Source: an uncultured Pelagibacteraceae bacterium (lineage in GTDB: Bacteria > Pseudomonadota > Alphaproteobacteria > Pelagibacterales > Pelagibacteraceae). From it: a stretch of 39,363 bases of DNA. Shown piece after piece: positions 8,777 through 16,636 of the stretch; position 1 is the first letter of the stretch, and every line of letters starts with the position of its first letter. Under the pieces are notes generated by a model that saw only the letters and a program-made list of their open reading frames with translations, did no database searches and was not told the origin of the DNA. The stretch is taken from NCBI GenBank assembly GCA_902599495.1, contig CACKFY010000008.1, positions 1 through 39,363 of the forward strand, in the 5' to 3' direction. A program made the position numbers and the translations under genes.

Positions 8777-9169
8777 TTATTTTAGCTTTCCATCCTTTCT
8801 CATTTGTTCTCTAATTTTAGTTGCTGAAATTTGCTGCGTCTTTTCGTCAAGAACTATTTCTTCAATTTTATAACCAACACCTCTTCCATAACAAATGTTT
8901 GTTAGATTTGGTACTAAAGTAACTTTTATTCTGCCTTGGTAATCTTTTAAAGCCTCTAAAATATTTTTTTTTACTGTTTCAAAATTAAAAGGATTGTCAT
9001 CTACGCCTTGGACGTCACGTACCATAATATTTACCTGACCAGTCTTTTTTAGTATCTCTTCGAATAGTTTCTGATGTCCAGCATGCCAAGGTTGCCATCT
9101 TCCAAGCATTTGAGCAGTTGGTTTTTTGTTATCCCAGACATGACCATCATTTTTCATTTGGTCTGCCAT
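8777..9169 (-). CDS. Short cytidylyl/adenylyltransferase-like protein in the apr operon
   Basis: 130-residue single-domain nucleotidylyltransferase. The HxGH nucleotide-binding motif is in GRWQPWHAGHQKLF (about residues 23-36) and the second motif ISATKIREQM is near 113-122, equivalent to the ISSTxIR loop of this superfamily. It is far too short for a complete ATP sulfurylase (about 400 residues) and has no APS-kinase P-loop. It lies between the CADD-like gene (9 bases upstream) and aprM (51 bases downstream). AprBA working on sulfite makes APS, which must lose AMP, so an adenylyltransferase acting on APS is an attractive but unproven idea. Alternative substrates include any small phosphorylated cofactor. 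Several in-frame ATGs occur early; the first has been used. Confidence 0.88.
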   Translation of the reverse strand: MADQMKNDGHVWDNKKPTAQMLGRWQPWHAGHQKLFEEILKKTGQVNIMVRDVQGVDDNPFNFETVKKNILEALKDYQGRIKVTLVPNLTNICYGRGVGYKIEEIVLDEKTQQISATKIREQMRKDGKLK

Positions 9170-9178
9170 AAAGTTTCT

Positions 9179-9844
9179 TTAAGCAGCGGCTTGTATTTTG
9201 TGCTTCGTTGACATTCCGCTTAAGAAATTCCAAAGATATCTAGCTGTTAGCATAGAAGCTTTTTCAGCTTTAACTTTTTCTTCTTCAGTCAAAGCGTCTA
9301 AAAGTTTTTCACATTCTTTTCTGTGAATTACATCAGCAGCTTTATGAGCTTCAAAAAACTCTAAGCCTTCTTTTGATGTAACTCCATAAAAGTTTTTTAA
9401 TCCTCTTATTTTTGTCTCAGCTATTTCAGGAATTTGTCTTTCGTAAGTATATAAAGATGCTAAGCCTTCTGCGTAAGATTTTCTTGCTTGATGAAAAAAG
9501 TTTTCAATCATATCGTTAGTAAACCATTCTCTTTTTACATCTTCGATTTTATCTTTGTCAGCACCTATTGCTAATGCGAAGTTTTTCCAAAGCTTTGGAT
9601 GATCTGCATTTGGATTTTCCTCATCCTGAAGATTTTCTAAAAGAATTTTTCTTTTTTCAATGTCTTCACAAATTGAGTGTGTAGCGCTGATGTATCTTGG
9701 AAACGCTTTTACGTGTTGGTAATATTGCTCTGCGTAATCTTTTATTATTTCTCTTGTTAATTTTCCTTCATTCCATGACTTGTAGAATGGGTGATTTAAT
9801 AAATGGTACTGATCTAATTTTTTGTTAAGTTCTTGTGAAAACAT
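9179..9844 (-). CDS. CADD/PqqC-like haem-oxygenase-fold protein, candidate p-aminobenzoate synthase
   Basis: 221-residue all-helical protein of the TENA/PqqC/CADD superfamily. From memory it aligns closely, almost without gaps, to the Chlamydia protein CADD, a self-sacrificing dimetal enzyme that makes p-aminobenzoate from its own tyrosine. The probable metal ligands are all present: Glu75, His82, Glu135, His167, Asp171 and His174. The sacrificial tyrosine (CADD Tyr27, in HTFY) corresponds to Tyr21 in HPFY, and the amino-donor lysine (CADD Lys152) to Lys145 in ETKIRGL. It heads the apr operon with a good ribosome site (aaggaga). A folate role is inferred from residue conservation. PqqC is unlikely because no pqq genes are nearby. 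Confidence 0.9.
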   Translation of the reverse strand: MFSQELNKKLDQYHLLNHPFYKSWNEGKLTREIIKDYAEQYYQHVKAFPRYISATHSICEDIEKRKILLENLQDEENPNADHPKLWKNFALAIGADKDKIEDVKREWFTNDMIENFFHQARKSYAEGLASLYTYERQIPEIAETKIRGLKNFYGVTSKEGLEFFEAHKAADVIHRKECEKLLDALTEEEKVKAEKASMLTARYLWNFLSGMSTKHKIQAAA

Positions 9845-9917
9845 ATATCTCCTTGGTTAATTAACTTTATTAAAACTGTTTAATCTTAGGAAATAGAATA
9901 ATGATTTATCCACATTA

Positions 9918-9923
9918 AGTATA
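9918..9923 (-). promoter_or_regulatory. Possible -10 element for the CADD-apr-tauE operon
   Basis: On the minus strand TATACT lies about 75 bases before the ATG of the CADD-like gene, in the 145-base gap after the MFS gene. No convincing TTGACA is seen 16-18 bases upstream of it, so the assignment is weak. Confidence 0.3.
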
Positions 9924-9989
9924 CAAAAAAAGGTGCGATGTTCTCGTTTTGATTCACCTTTGATTCCAATTTAGACTCATAATACAACC

Positions 9990-11216
9990 TTAAATTGTTG
10001 CTTCTGATCTCTGAATAGGCCTTTCGTTTATTGGGTAATGAACAATTGTTGCGAATATTGATAAGGCGATAGCCATGTAAAAAGCATAATCATAAGAACC
10101 AAATTGATCATAAAAATATCCTCCTAGATACGCTCCTATGAAAGCTCCAACTTGGTGACTCAAAAAAACAATGCCAAATAGGGAACTTAAATATTTAGTC
10201 CCAAATATTTGTGCCACTATTCCATTGGTTGGAGGAACAGTAGATAACCATAATAATCCAAAAGAAATTCCAAAAACTATAGACATTATGTTTGATGGAG
10301 GTGAAAAAATAAAAATAGCTATCGATACAGCTCGCAAGGCATAGAGAATACAAAGTAAACTTTTTTTTCTATATTTAGTTCCTAAATAACCCATACCCAA
10401 AGTTCCAATAATATTAAACAATCCTATTAGTGCTAAAATAATAGTTGCTGACCAACCTCCCATACCCCTTTCTTGCATATATCCAGGTATATGCGTAGCA
10501 ATCAATGTTATTTGAAAACCACAGACAAAAAAGCCTGCGTTAAGTAAAAGATATCCTTTATGAGTAAAAGCTTCTTTAAGCGCCTCAAAAAAAGTTTGAT
10601 CTTTTACGATCGGCTGGTTTTTATCAATTAATTTTTTTGGAGCAAATATAAATAATGAAACTATTGATCCAAATAAAATAAAATATAAGAAATATTTTAA
10701 AGTTTCTTCCCAGCCAAATTCCCCTAAGGAATATTTTGTAAACAAAGGTGCAATAAAATATCCAACTGATGCTGCTGCAGTAACAAGACCTGATGCTATT
10801 GTTCTTTTTTCATTTGGAAAATGTTTGCTAACTTCAGAAACAGGCACACTTATTGCTGTAGCGCCTAAAGCAATACCGATTAAAACTCCAAGACTAATTT
10901 GAAAATAAACACCTGTATTCGGTCCAGAATAAAGCATAAATATACCTGCACCAAATATCAAGAAACCTATAAAAACTGCTTTATTACCACCAAACCTATC
11001 TGCAACTAATCCGAATAAAGGTGAAAACATTCCCCAAAAAATCATTTGAATACCGATCGCTAAACCAAATTCTGTGCGCGTGCATCCTAGTCCCTCTTCA
11101 AAAGCTTGAAAAAAAAGACCAAAGGTCTGTCTTAAACCCATAGAAATCATTATCACTACACAAGCAGAAATAAGTACAATAAGTGTTAATCTATTATTTA
11201 TAAATTTTTCTGACAT
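9990..11216 (-). CDS. Major facilitator superfamily transporter, monocarboxylate/oxalate-formate type
   Basis: 408 residues with twelve predicted membrane segments and the usual central cytoplasmic loop near residues 195-215. The MFS motif A between segments 2 and 3 reads GLVADRFGGNKAV (about 65-77), and a related GYLGTKYRKK occurs in the second half near 277-286. Overall it resembles OxlT/MCT-like carriers of organic acids. The substrate cannot be read from sequence. The gene follows the PLP enzyme at 11218 with one base between the coding regions, so the two are co-transcribed; export or uptake of a thiol amino acid or 2-oxoacid would fit but is speculative. Confidence 0.9.
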   Translation of the reverse strand: MSEKFINNRLTLIVLISACVVIMISMGLRQTFGLFFQAFEEGLGCTRTEFGLAIGIQMIFWGMFSPLFGLVADRFGGNKAVFIGFLIFGAGIFMLYSGPNTGVYFQISLGVLIGIALGATAISVPVSEVSKHFPNEKRTIASGLVTAAASVGYFIAPLFTKYSLGEFGWEETLKYFLYFILFGSIVSLFIFAPKKLIDKNQPIVKDQTFFEALKEAFTHKGYLLLNAGFFVCGFQITLIATHIPGYMQERGMGGWSATIILALIGLFNIIGTLGMGYLGTKYRKKSLLCILYALRAVSIAIFIFSPPSNIMSIVFGISFGLLWLSTVPPTNGIVAQIFGTKYLSSLFGIVFLSHQVGAFIGAYLGGYFYDQFGSYDYAFYMAIALSIFATIVHYPINERPIQRSEATI

Positions 11217-11217
11217 T

Positions 11218-12393
11218 TTATTTAATATGCTTCATCGCATTTTTTAAATCATCAATAAGATCTTTGGGATCTTCTAAACCAATGTGAAGTCTTACAATGT
11301 GTTCATCATTTTTTAAATTTAAATAGCTTCTATAACCTCTCTCAACAATTTCTTGATGTAATGCCAAACTTTCAAATCCTCCCCAGCTATAGCCATATCC
11401 AAAAAGTTTAAGAGAATTTACAAATTTTTTAATAGAATTTTTATTTTTAGATTTTATTCTTAAACCCATAAGGCCTGATGCTCCTTTGAAATATTTTTTC
11501 CACATTCTAAAATTAAAAGAATCTTTTTTGAAAGGATAAAGCAATGTGACTTTTTTTTGTTTGGATAGAAAAGCTGCAACTTTTTTTGCGTTAGCTTGAT
11601 GTTTTTCTAGTCTAATATCTAAAGTTCTTAGCCCTCTAAGAATTAAATAGGCGTCATCTGGACTTAGTCTTAAGCCGGTAATTTTATTTGTTTTTTCTAC
11701 AAGTTTAAAAGCTTTTTTATTAACTGCCAAACTTCCACCCATTACATCTGAATGCCCAGAATAATATTTTGTCGCTGAAACAATTGACATATCGAATCCT
11801 AATTTAATTGGTTTTAAAAAATATGGAGTTGCCCAGGTGTTATCGATTGCTGTGAAAATTTTTTTTCTTTTTGCAATTTTAATTATTTTCGATAAGTCTT
11901 GAAATTCAAAAGTATTACTTCCTGGACATTCTACAAAAATAAGTTTCGTTTTGTTTGATATATTTTGTGAAATTGTTTTTAAATCATGTGGATCATAAAA
12001 TTTAGTTTTAATTTTAAAATCTTTTAAAAATGTTTCTGTAAAAAGACGAGTTGGAAAATAAACAGGATCTGCTACTAAAATTTCTTCTCCTGGACGCACA
12101 ACGCTAAAAATCGCTAAAAAGACTGAACCAAAACCTGTTGGGGTTAAAAAGGTATGATAACTCTCCTCTAATTCCGAAAGAATTTTTTGTAAAATATGTG
12201 TCGTCGAAGTTCCTTGTCTACCATAATCAAAGTGGCCTCCTCTAGGGTTTTTCTTATATTTTTTTTGCGTCTTCCTAAGATCTTGTAGAGATTTAAAAAT
12301 AATTGTTGACGCTCTTACTACTGGAGGATTAACAGACTGATTATGAAAATCTTTAGCTGTATGTTTTAAAAACGTGTTTATAGACTTTTTCAT
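11218..12393 (-). CDS. metC: Cys/Met-metabolism PLP enzyme, cystathionine beta-lyase-like
   Basis: Fold-type I PLP enzyme of the trans-sulfuration family, 391 residues, cytoplasmic. The PLP lysine is Lys209 in SIVSATKYYSGHSDVMGG, and the aspartate holding the pyridine ring is in TAIDNTWATP (about 181-190). YGRQGTST (57-64) is the phosphate-binding tyrosine/arginine region contributed to the neighbouring subunit. Proteobacterial MetC proteins have this ATKY-GHSD-GG signature, and LRLSPDDAYLILRGLRTL is also typical. The most likely reaction is cystathionine to homocysteine, pyruvate and ammonia; cysteine-S-conjugate lyase activity is the alternative. It is followed directly by an MFS carrier gene. 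Confidence 0.85.
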   Translation of the reverse strand: MKKSINTFLKHTAKDFHNQSVNPPVVRASTIIFKSLQDLRKTQKKYKKNPRGGHFDYGRQGTSTTHILQKILSELEESYHTFLTPTGFGSVFLAIFSVVRPGEEILVADPVYFPTRLFTETFLKDFKIKTKFYDPHDLKTISQNISNKTKLIFVECPGSNTFEFQDLSKIIKIAKRKKIFTAIDNTWATPYFLKPIKLGFDMSIVSATKYYSGHSDVMGGSLAVNKKAFKLVEKTNKITGLRLSPDDAYLILRGLRTLDIRLEKHQANAKKVAAFLSKQKKVTLLYPFKKDSFNFRMWKKYFKGASGLMGLRIKSKNKNSIKKFVNSLKLFGYGYSWGGFESLALHQEIVERGYRSYLNLKNDEHIVRLHIGLEDPKDLIDDLKNAMKHIK

Positions 12394-12458
12394 AAAAAGA
12401 GTATAAGTGAACTTTATATAAGTTTAATTAATTAAGATATAAAAAAGGAGGCAAAAAT

Positions 12459-12542
12459 ATGGGTTACCCAAAAAAACATAGAGGTAGACGTAAAATTGGT
12501 TCAAAAAAAAGAAGAGCTAGAAAAAGAAACAAAAAAAAATAA
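12459..12542 (+). CDS. 27-residue highly basic protein
   Basis: The product MGYPKKHRGRRKIGSKKRRA... contains 18 Lys/Arg in 27 residues and ends with three lysines. An unusually strong ribosome site, aaaggagg, lies six bases before the ATG, which decides the call despite the small size. It is 15 bases upstream of the membrane protein gene. Composition and size recall tiny ribosomal or RNA-binding proteins (Thx/bTHX, AURKAIP1/COX24-like tails), but I do not recognise the exact family. It is divergent from metC, and the 65-base gap between them should contain promoters for both directions. Confidence 0.75.
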   Translation: MGYPKKHRGRRKIGSKKRRARKRNKKK

Positions 12543-12556
12543 TTATCACTTCATTA

Positions 12557-13588
12557 ATGAAAGAACAAATAGCAGCCCAAAAAATAAGACTTTTCGCTAT
12601 TCTATCATTTGTCATGCCTTTGATAGCGATAAATTTATGCTTATTAATTTTTTATTATTTAGGAAACATTAAAGTTTATGAAAGTATTGATTGGAAGGAT
12701 AATATTACAGTAGGAAATTTTGATCAATATTTAGGAGATAGTGGAAAAACAAGTTTATTTGATTGTCCCAAATACGAAATTTCATCATCAAGTTTTATTC
12801 TGAGTAATGGAAAAAAAATAGAAAATACTCGTACTAATTTAGATAAATATAAAACTAATTTAAGTACAAGTATAAAAAAAATTGAGTTTATCCACTCAAA
12901 AGAAATTAATAAAAAATGTATTAAGAATTATTTTTTAGCAAAATCACTGGTTAAATATTTTAATTTAGAGCCTAGTTTTATCAATTTACAAGAAACTAAT
13001 AGTGGATTTAGCCCTATTAGTAATCCATATTTTTATGGGGAAGTTTCAATTAGCAGAACGGCAAGATATTTTCCTGCTACTTTAATTTTTAAACCATTAA
13101 TTATTTTAAGTGCTCTTTTATTGTTTTTATATTGGTTAAATAATTTTAAATTTTTTTCTTTCTTAAAAGAAAAAGGGAAATTAGACAATTTTTCAAAAGG
13201 TTTTTTTTATTTAGGAATATTATCATGCATATTTTTAATTTTACATTCAATTTTTTTAGGAGTTAATTTTGAGAGTAAACTATATAACCAATTTAGAAAG
13301 TTCGTAATAACAGCTTTTATTTTTTCAGAAGTCGGTGCTCAAATTTATTTAACAATTACTCTAAATAAGTTTAAATTAGTACTGTCAGAATATATAAAAA
13401 GTTTTATATTAAATTTAAAAATCTTATTTGTTTTTACAGTTTTCATTATTACAATAATTTCCCTTTATGTATTGGCATTTAAAGATCCATCTACAAGTTT
13501 CAAAAACATACTTGAGTGGAATTATTTTGCAGCATTATTAATTTATTATTTATTAAGTAGAATGATGTGGAGGAAGAAAAAACTTTAG
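12557..13588 (+). CDS. Membrane protein of unknown function
   Basis: 343 residues, not recognised. There is one N-terminal membrane anchor (about 11-35), a 130-residue extracytoplasmic region with cysteines (Cys in FDCPKYE and NKKCIKNY) that could form a disulfide, then five further membrane segments around 175-195, 215-238, 245-268, 285-306 and 318-335. The end is strongly basic (RKKKL), suggesting a cytoplasmic C-terminus. Codon use is extremely AT-rich, similar to the poorly conserved genes nearby. It follows the 27-residue basic protein gene by 14 bases and its 3' end touches the RNA candidate on the opposite strand. Confidence 0.85.
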   Translation: MKEQIAAQKIRLFAILSFVMPLIAINLCLLIFYYLGNIKVYESIDWKDNITVGNFDQYLGDSGKTSLFDCPKYEISSSSFILSNGKKIENTRTNLDKYKTNLSTSIKKIEFIHSKEINKKCIKNYFLAKSLVKYFNLEPSFINLQETNSGFSPISNPYFYGEVSISRTARYFPATLIFKPLIILSALLLFLYWLNNFKFFSFLKEKGKLDNFSKGFFYLGILSCIFLILHSIFLGVNFESKLYNQFRKFVITAFIFSEVGAQIYLTITLNKFKLVLSEYIKSFILNLKILFVFTVFIITIISLYVLAFKDPSTSFKNILEWNYFAALLIYYLLSRMMWRKKKL

Positions 13589-13765
13589 CCCACACACCTT
13601 TCGGTGCGTAGACATAAAGTTATGGTTCGTCGTTGTAGGCGCTACCGCCGAACCCACCCGATCAACCATTTTAGCGCTACTCAGTTGACCTTTCTGCCCT
13701 TTAAGCTTGAACCTCTCGGTTTTTCCTTAATTGGCCAGTTAAGAGTTGCCTCTTAATTAAAACCA
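13589..13765 (-). ncRNA. Candidate structured noncoding RNA, family not identified
   Basis: The largest intergenic gap is clearly richer in G+C than its surroundings, as structured RNAs are in AT-rich genomes. Read on the minus strand it shows a 7-bp hairpin with a GCAA tetraloop (13739-13756), a 7-bp stem GGUCAAC/GUUGAUC (13684-13690 with 13660-13666), a GUUCG/CGAAC stem (13625-13629 with 13649-13653) enclosing a GC-rich hairpin, and a 7-bp hairpin with a GAAA tetraloop (13592-13609), followed by a run of T. In two stems the minus strand has a G-U pair where the plus strand would have A-C, and both tetraloops are GNRA only on the minus strand. It lies downstream of mnmA. Signatures of tmRNA, RNase P, SRP and 6S RNA were not found. 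Exact ends are uncertain. Confidence 0.68.
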
Positions 13766-13825
13766 TTAAACCATAATAAAAAAAAAAACGTATCACTTAT
13801 TAGTTGTCAAATATTTGCTTGTGGA

Positions 13826-14956
13826 TTAAGTGGATAAATTTTTATTAAAAGTTCTGTCTATCCATCCTCCACCTAGAACCTTATCCCCAGTCTCATCATT
13901 TAAATAAAATACACACGCTTGACCTGGAGAAATGCCGCTTTCACCTTCTAAAATATTTACTTCAGCTTTTTTATTATCTATTTCGACTTTGGCTCTTAAA
14001 AGCCTACCTGTGGATCTGACTTTTATTTTAATTTCATTTTTAAATTCATCAATATTTCCCAAAATATTTAATTCTCTTAAAATTATTTTATTTATTTTTA
14101 ATGTCTCTTTTGGACCAACAACTATAGTATTATTTTTGCTGTTTATTTTGACTACATAAAGTGGATCTTTATCAGCAATTTTAATTCCTCTTCTTTGTCC
14201 GATAGTATAATTTATAATTCCTTCATGCTTTCCAATAACTTTGCCCTCAATATCTAAAATATTTCCAGGTTTAAAAGACTCAGGTCTAAATTTTTTAATG
14301 ACTGAACCGTAGTCTCCATTTGGAACAAAACAAATATCTTGGCTGTCTGGTTTTTCAGATACATTTAGATTTAGTTTTTTTGCAATATTTCTAGTTTCTG
14401 TTTTTTCAATATCACCCAAAGGGAACCTTAAAAAATCAAGCTGTTCTTGTGTAGTGCTAAATAAAAAATAACTTTGATCTCTTGAAAAATCTTTAGCTCT
14501 ATACATTGAGCTCTTTCCATTTGCTTGAACTCTTTTTATATAGTGACCGGTAACTAAAACGTCTGCTTTAAGATATTTTGAATATTTAAATAAATCTCTA
14601 AATTTAACTGTTTGATTACATTGTACACAAGGTATTGGGGTTTCCCCAGAAGAATAACTGTCTATAAAATTATCTATAACTTCTTCTTTGAATTTTTTTT
14701 GATAATACAAAATTTTATGATTGATATTTAATTGTTCAGATACTCTTTTTGCATCTAAAATATCTTGTCCAGCACAACACTGTCTTCCATCTTTTGATTT
14801 TTTTGCGTCATCGTATAGTTTTAAAGTTATTCCTGTAACGTCATAACCCTCTTCTTTCATTAAACCTGCTACCACCGATGAGTCTACACCACCAGACATT
14901 GCAACTACGACTTTAATATTTTTTTTTGGTTTTTTTATTCCTAGTGAATTGTTCAT
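13826..14956 (-). CDS. mnmA: tRNA-specific 2-thiouridylase
   Basis: Catalyses ATP-dependent 2-thiolation of U34 in tRNA-Lys, -Glu and -Gln. The PP-loop SGGVDSS is at residues 21-27. The two catalytic cysteines fit Cys113 in [11 protein letters not shown] and Cys209 in [13 protein letters not shown] (135-139) and the C-terminal barrel ([15 protein letters not shown]) are also typical. Length 376 is normal. The CQCN spacing gives an extra cysteine, Cys110, next to the first catalytic one. It is divergent from the DUF3553 gene at 14994, with an AT-rich 37-base gap. A T-rich tract and the RNA candidate follow its stop. Confidence 0.97.
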   Translation of the reverse strand: MNNSLGIKKPKKNIKVVVAMSGGVDSSVVAGLMKEEGYDVTGITLKLYDDAKKSKDGRQCCAGQDILDAKRVSEQLNINHKILYYQKKFKEEVIDNFIDSYSSGETPIPCVQCNQTVKFRDLFKYSKYLKADVLVTGHYIKRVQANGKSSMYRAKDFSRDQSYFLFSTTQEQLDFLRFPLGDIEKTETRNIAKKLNLNVSEKPDSQDICFVPNGDYGSVIKKFRPESFKPGNILDIEGKVIGKHEGIINYTIGQRRGIKIADKDPLYVVKINSKNNTIVVGPKETLKINKIILRELNILGNIDEFKNEIKIKVRSTGRLLRAKVEIDNKKAEVNILEGESGISPGQACVFYLNDETGDKVLGGGWIDRTFNKNLST

Positions 14957-14993
14957 ATAATGTGTATATTATATATATTAATCATTTTCCATA

Positions 14994-15167
14994 ATGCAAT
15001 TTGATCTTGAACCAGGCGATTTTGTTGTGAACCCCAAAAATAAAGATTGGGGAATTGGACAAATACAATCAGTTATAAAAAATAAAGTAACTGTAAATTT
15101 TCAGAATAGTGGTAAACAAGTTGTAGATATTAATTATGTTGTTTTAGAGAAGGTAAAGGAAGAATGA
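14994..15167 (+). CDS. DUF3553 domain protein
   Basis: 57-residue protein that fits the DUF3553 pattern: LEPGDFVVNP near the start, KDWGIGQIQSV (18-28) and KVTVNFQNSGKQVVD (31-45). This is an SH3-like small barrel, and the same type of domain occurs in UvrD/CarD-like proteins that touch nucleic acid or polymerase. Its role is unknown. The stop overlaps the cysQ start (ATGA), so translation is probably coupled. Confidence 0.85.
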   Translation: MQFDLEPGDFVVNPKNKDWGIGQIQSVIKNKVTVNFQNSGKQVVDINYVVLEKVKEE

Positions 15168-15940
15168 AACTTGATTTAAGAAGAATAACTGAGGAACTTA
15201 TTCCTGTTTTCGATACAGCAGGATTGGAGTCTATAAATTTGTATAAAAAAGGACTAAAAATTGAAATTAAAAATGATGGTTCTCCAGTAAGTAATGGTGA
15301 TTTAAAAGTTAATGAATTAATTTGTAAAAAGATAAAAAAATTAACACCTAAGATACCTATAATTTCTGAAGAAACAGTAAATTTGAAAGAAAAAAATAAA
15401 AATTCAATTTTTTGGTTAATTGACCCAATTGATGGCACAAAAGAATATATATCAGGCAAAGATGAATATACCTTAAACGCAGCTCTAGTAATTGATAAAA
15501 AACCCGTAGTAGGTTTAGTTGGTGTTCCTAAAAAAAAACAATTATTTTACTCTTATGGGATTGGTAAAAGTTTTGTAAAAGAAAATAATAATGAAATGAA
15601 AATTAATTGTAAGAAAAAAGATGGAAGAAAAAATATTGTTGCTCTTTCAAGTACTAGCAAGCCCTCTGAAATAATAATAAAAAAATTGAAAGAATACAGT
15701 GTTTCCTCAATTTCCAAGGTAGCAAGCTCGTATAAATTTTGTCTCATTGCTAATGGAACTTTCGATATTTATGCAGCTAAAGAGCGAGCCAACGAATGGG
15801 ATTATGCTGCAGGTCATGCTGTTGCTGAAAATGCAGGAGCAATTATAACTACTTTAGATAATCAGCCTTTTTTGTATGGAAAAGAAGATTATAGAAATCC
15901 AAGTTTATTAATGCTTAGATCAAAAAATTTAAATGATTAA
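15164..15940 (+). CDS. cysQ: 3'(2'),5'-bisphosphate nucleotidase, CysQ family
   Basis: Member of the inositol monophosphatase superfamily, 258 residues. Metal and substrate motifs are IISEE (66-70), WLIDPIDGTKEYI (84-96, Asp87 and Asp90 as ligands) and WDYAAGHAVAENAGA (near 212-226). The KEYI after DGT is typical of CysQ rather than SuhB or HisN. It would hydrolyse PAP to AMP; in a cell without visible sulfate assimilation genes the PAP probably comes from CoA-dependent carrier-protein turnover or other sources. Translation is coupled to the DUF3553 gene through an ATGA overlap. Confidence 0.9.
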   Translation: MKLDLRRITEELIPVFDTAGLESINLYKKGLKIEIKNDGSPVSNGDLKVNELICKKIKKLTPKIPIISEETVNLKEKNKNSIFWLIDPIDGTKEYISGKDEYTLNAALVIDKKPVVGLVGVPKKKQLFYSYGIGKSFVKENNNEMKINCKKKDGRKNIVALSSTSKPSEIIIKKLKEYSVSSISKVASSYKFCLIANGTFDIYAAKERANEWDYAAGHAVAENAGAIITTLDNQPFLYGKEDYRNPSLLMLRSKNLND

Positions 15941-16067
15941 AACAATTTTAATTATAGTTATATCAGTTGCTATTTTGGGTTTAATAGTTTTTGTTCTTGT
16001 AAGAAATGCTTTAAAAAGAAAAATTGATCAACTTATAGAAGAAGAAAAATCAGATAATTTTGATTAG
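15933..16067 (+). CDS. 44-residue single-span membrane protein
   Basis: It starts eight bases before the cysQ stop. One membrane segment covers residues 3-24, followed by a basic patch RNALKRK and an acidic helical tail (IDQLIEEEKSDNFD), so the tail should be cytoplasmic. It overlaps the 3' end of recX on the other strand by 18 bases. Function is not known. Support is the tight spacing and the well-formed N-in anchor; no homologue is recalled. Confidence 0.5.
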   Translation: MIKTILIIVISVAILGLIVFVLVRNALKRKIDQLIEEEKSDNFD

Positions 16068-16613
16068 TTTTTGAAACTCCTCTTGATCTAAATTTAACAC
16101 TCTTTTAGATAGGTCATAATCAAATCCTGCTCTAGCTAAAACGCCCATATCTTTTTTATAAAATAACTCCCTATTTGCATTTGGCCTTATAGCTCCGATG
16201 CGTCTTCTTTTGCATAGCTTGAGAGCAGATACAAAATCTGGCTCTATTTCTTTATTCTTAATTTTTTCAATACTTTGTTTAATATATTTTTGATCAATTC
16301 CTTTCATTCTAAGAGATTGATTAATCTTATTTAGTGAGTAACCTCTTTTTAATAAAGTTCTCGATTTTGAATCTGAGTACAATTCATCATTTAAAAATTT
16401 ATTTTGTTCTAAACTAACCAAAACATTATCAATTAATTCTAAAATTTCTTTTTTCGATTTTGTAGTTTTAAATTTAATTAAAACTTTTTTCATTAAATGG
16501 ACTTTTAACTGTTGTTTAGATGGACTATATTTTTCAATATATGAGTAAGCTAGGTCCTTTAAAGCTGTGCTAAGCTCATCAAAATCTTTTTTATTAGATG
16601 TGGGATTCATCAT
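16050..16613 (-). CDS. recX: Regulatory protein RecX
   Basis: 187 residues rich in helices with the repeated three-helix RecX modules. The recognisable parts are YSYIEKYSPSKQQLKVHLMKK (first module), FLNDELYSDSKSRTLLKRGYSLNKI (second) and the last repeat ending AGFDYDLSKRVLNL. RecX modulates RecA filaments. recA is not in the window, so it is not part of a recA-recX operon here. The family is loosely conserved, hence a slightly reduced confidence. Confidence 0.85.
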   Translation of the reverse strand: MMNPTSNKKDFDELSTALKDLAYSYIEKYSPSKQQLKVHLMKKVLIKFKTTKSKKEILELIDNVLVSLEQNKFLNDELYSDSKSRTLLKRGYSLNKINQSLRMKGIDQKYIKQSIEKIKNKEIEPDFVSALKLCKRRRIGAIRPNANRELFYKKDMGVLARAGFDYDLSKRVLNLDQEEFQKLIKII

Positions 16614-16636
16614 TCTAATATACTATATTATTTTAA

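Noticed and set aside
8604-8873. 89-residue plus-strand frame across the aprM/nucleotidylyltransferase gap
   Set aside because: Most of it is antisense to two well-supported genes; it has low-complexity hydrophobic content and no ribosome site.
8777-9169. Complete ATP sulfurylase
   Set aside because: At 130 residues it lacks the N-terminal PUA-like part and most of the catalytic domain of Sat; only the nucleotidylyltransferase core motifs are present.
13589-13765. tmRNA, RNase P RNA, SRP RNA or 6S RNA as the identity of the RNA candidate
   Set aside because: No tag frame ending ALAA plus stop, no GAGGAAAGTCC core, no SRP GGTCAG...GGAAG loop, and 5' and 3' ends are not complementary as in 6S. 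A short ANDE-like reading (AACGACGAA) is followed by a stop two codons later.
13773-13810. Promoter for the RNA candidate with TTGACA at 13805-13810 and TATTAT at 13773-13778
   Set aside because: The 26-base spacer is too long for a normal sigma-70 promoter.
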